A stretch of 6,112 nt of DNA from Kiritimatiellia bacterium (GTDB taxonomy: Bacteria > Verrucomicrobiota > Kiritimatiellia > RFP12 > UBA3636): positions 1 to 6,112 of the forward strand of contig JAFUXX010000388.1 in NCBI GenBank assembly GCA_017476965.1. The letters run 5' to 3'. The position numbers and the translations under genes were made by a program. The notes beneath the pieces are model-generated. The model saw only the letters and a list, made by a program, of their open reading frames with translations. It ran no database searches and was not told the DNA's origin. Below, one piece after another: positions 5,809 to 6,112 of this stretch; the first letter of the stretch is position 1; each line of letters opens with the position of its first letter.

Positions 5809-6112
5809 CTACGCGCGCCAGCGGGCGGCGGAGAGGCAGGGCAGCTTGCTTCCCGGTTCGGGTGGGGCGTAGAAGACCGTCACGAGAGTGCCGTCCGCGG
5901 CGGCGACGGTGGCCGGGTAGCCGATGTCGCCGCTCCAGGTGCCGGGCGGGGCGATCCAGAGCGGGGCGTCCTCGAGCCCGGTCCACGTGCGCCCGGCGTC
6001 GCGCGAAAACGCGGCGAACACGCCCACGGCGTCGTCGCCGCGGCGCAGGCCGTAGGTGCAGAGCAGGCGGCCGTCAGGCAGGGCGAGCAGGTGCGGCGCG
6101 GTCTTGCCGGCG
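5809..6112 (-). CDS. Sialidase/BNR-repeat family protein, C-terminal part
   Basis: The reading frame is open from the window edge to TAG at 5811-5809, giving the last 100 residues; the start lies beyond 6112. The segment runs PHLLALPDGRLLCTYGLR, then FSRDAGRTW, a good Asp-box (S-x-D-x-G-x-T-W), then DIGYPATVAAADGTLVTVFYA, and ends in SAARWRA. Alternating beta strands, the Asp-box and the 'DGRLL.TYG' and 'DIGYP..V..DGTL' strings are typical of six-bladed beta-propeller exo-sialidase-like proteins found in gut and PVC bacteria. Catalytic residues (the Arg triad, Tyr and Asp) cannot be judged from this fragment, and many members of this family have not been shown to release sialic acid. It is co-directional with the esterase gene downstream and may belong to the same glycan-degrading set. 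Confidence 0.75.
   Translation of the reverse strand, partial: AGKTAPHLLALPDGRLLCTYGLRRGDDAVGVFAAFSRDAGRTWTGLEDAPLWIAPPGTWSGDIGYPATVAAADGTLVTVFYAPPEPGSKLPCLSAARWRA

Noticed and set aside
5696..5986. A 96-codon minus-strand frame running through the palindromic repeat
   Set aside because: It overlaps the sialidase-like frame in another register, and much of its product is repeat-derived 'AGILPA' sequence, a known kind of spurious call.

Overview
This is a GC-rich bacterial window (roughly two-thirds G+C by eye) holding one tRNA gene, three complete or near-complete protein genes and the 3' end of a fourth. A fusA gene standing outside the usual rpsL-rpsG-fusA-tuf cluster, three carbohydrate-active or polysaccharide-associated genes, and a palindromic tandem repeat that reads as 'GQDARAPGE' in one frame together suggest a polysaccharide-degrading member of the PVC group (Kiritimatiellota, Lentisphaerota or Verrucomicrobiota), possibly from a gut or faecal metagenome. 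That assignment is an inference; no 16S or other phylogenetic marker except fusA is present.

Layout: 1-60, nothing recognisable. 61-100, perfect hairpin with U-tract on the minus strand, the terminator of tRNA-Pro(CGG) (108-184, minus, CCA encoded). 185-374, a divergent control region: a strong tRNA promoter (TTGACA-17-TATGAT, minus) and a fusA promoter (TTGAAT-18-TATCAT, plus) arranged with exact twofold symmetry around an A6 tract inside a 7-bp inverted repeat. 375-2483, fusA (elongation factor G, 702 aa), closed by an intrinsic terminator at 2511-2548. 2664-4270, promoter and gene for a GH78-type alpha-L-rhamnosidase-like enzyme whose best start (ATG 2700) is out of frame with the body of the protein. 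4271-4290, a hairpin in the convergent junction. 4317-5699 (minus), a secreted CE7/AXE1-type acetylxylan-esterase-like protein. 5700-5808, its promoter and a two-copy 24-bp palindromic repeat. 5809-6112 (minus), the C-terminal 100 residues of a BNR/Asp-box sialidase-like protein whose start lies beyond the window.

Functionally there are two blocks. The left block is translation machinery (tRNA-Pro and EF-G) with back-to-back promoters that could be co-ordinated with growth rate. The right block is glycan breakdown: a sialidase-like protein and a secreted carbohydrate esterase in the same direction, converging on a rhamnosidase-like enzyme without a visible export signal. No new defence or mobile system is evident. 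The most unusual points are the symmetric divergent promoter, the start/frame conflict of the rhamnosidase gene, the shared TTGT(G/C)G-17/18-TAGGAT promoters placed almost on top of the start codons, and the palindromic repeat.
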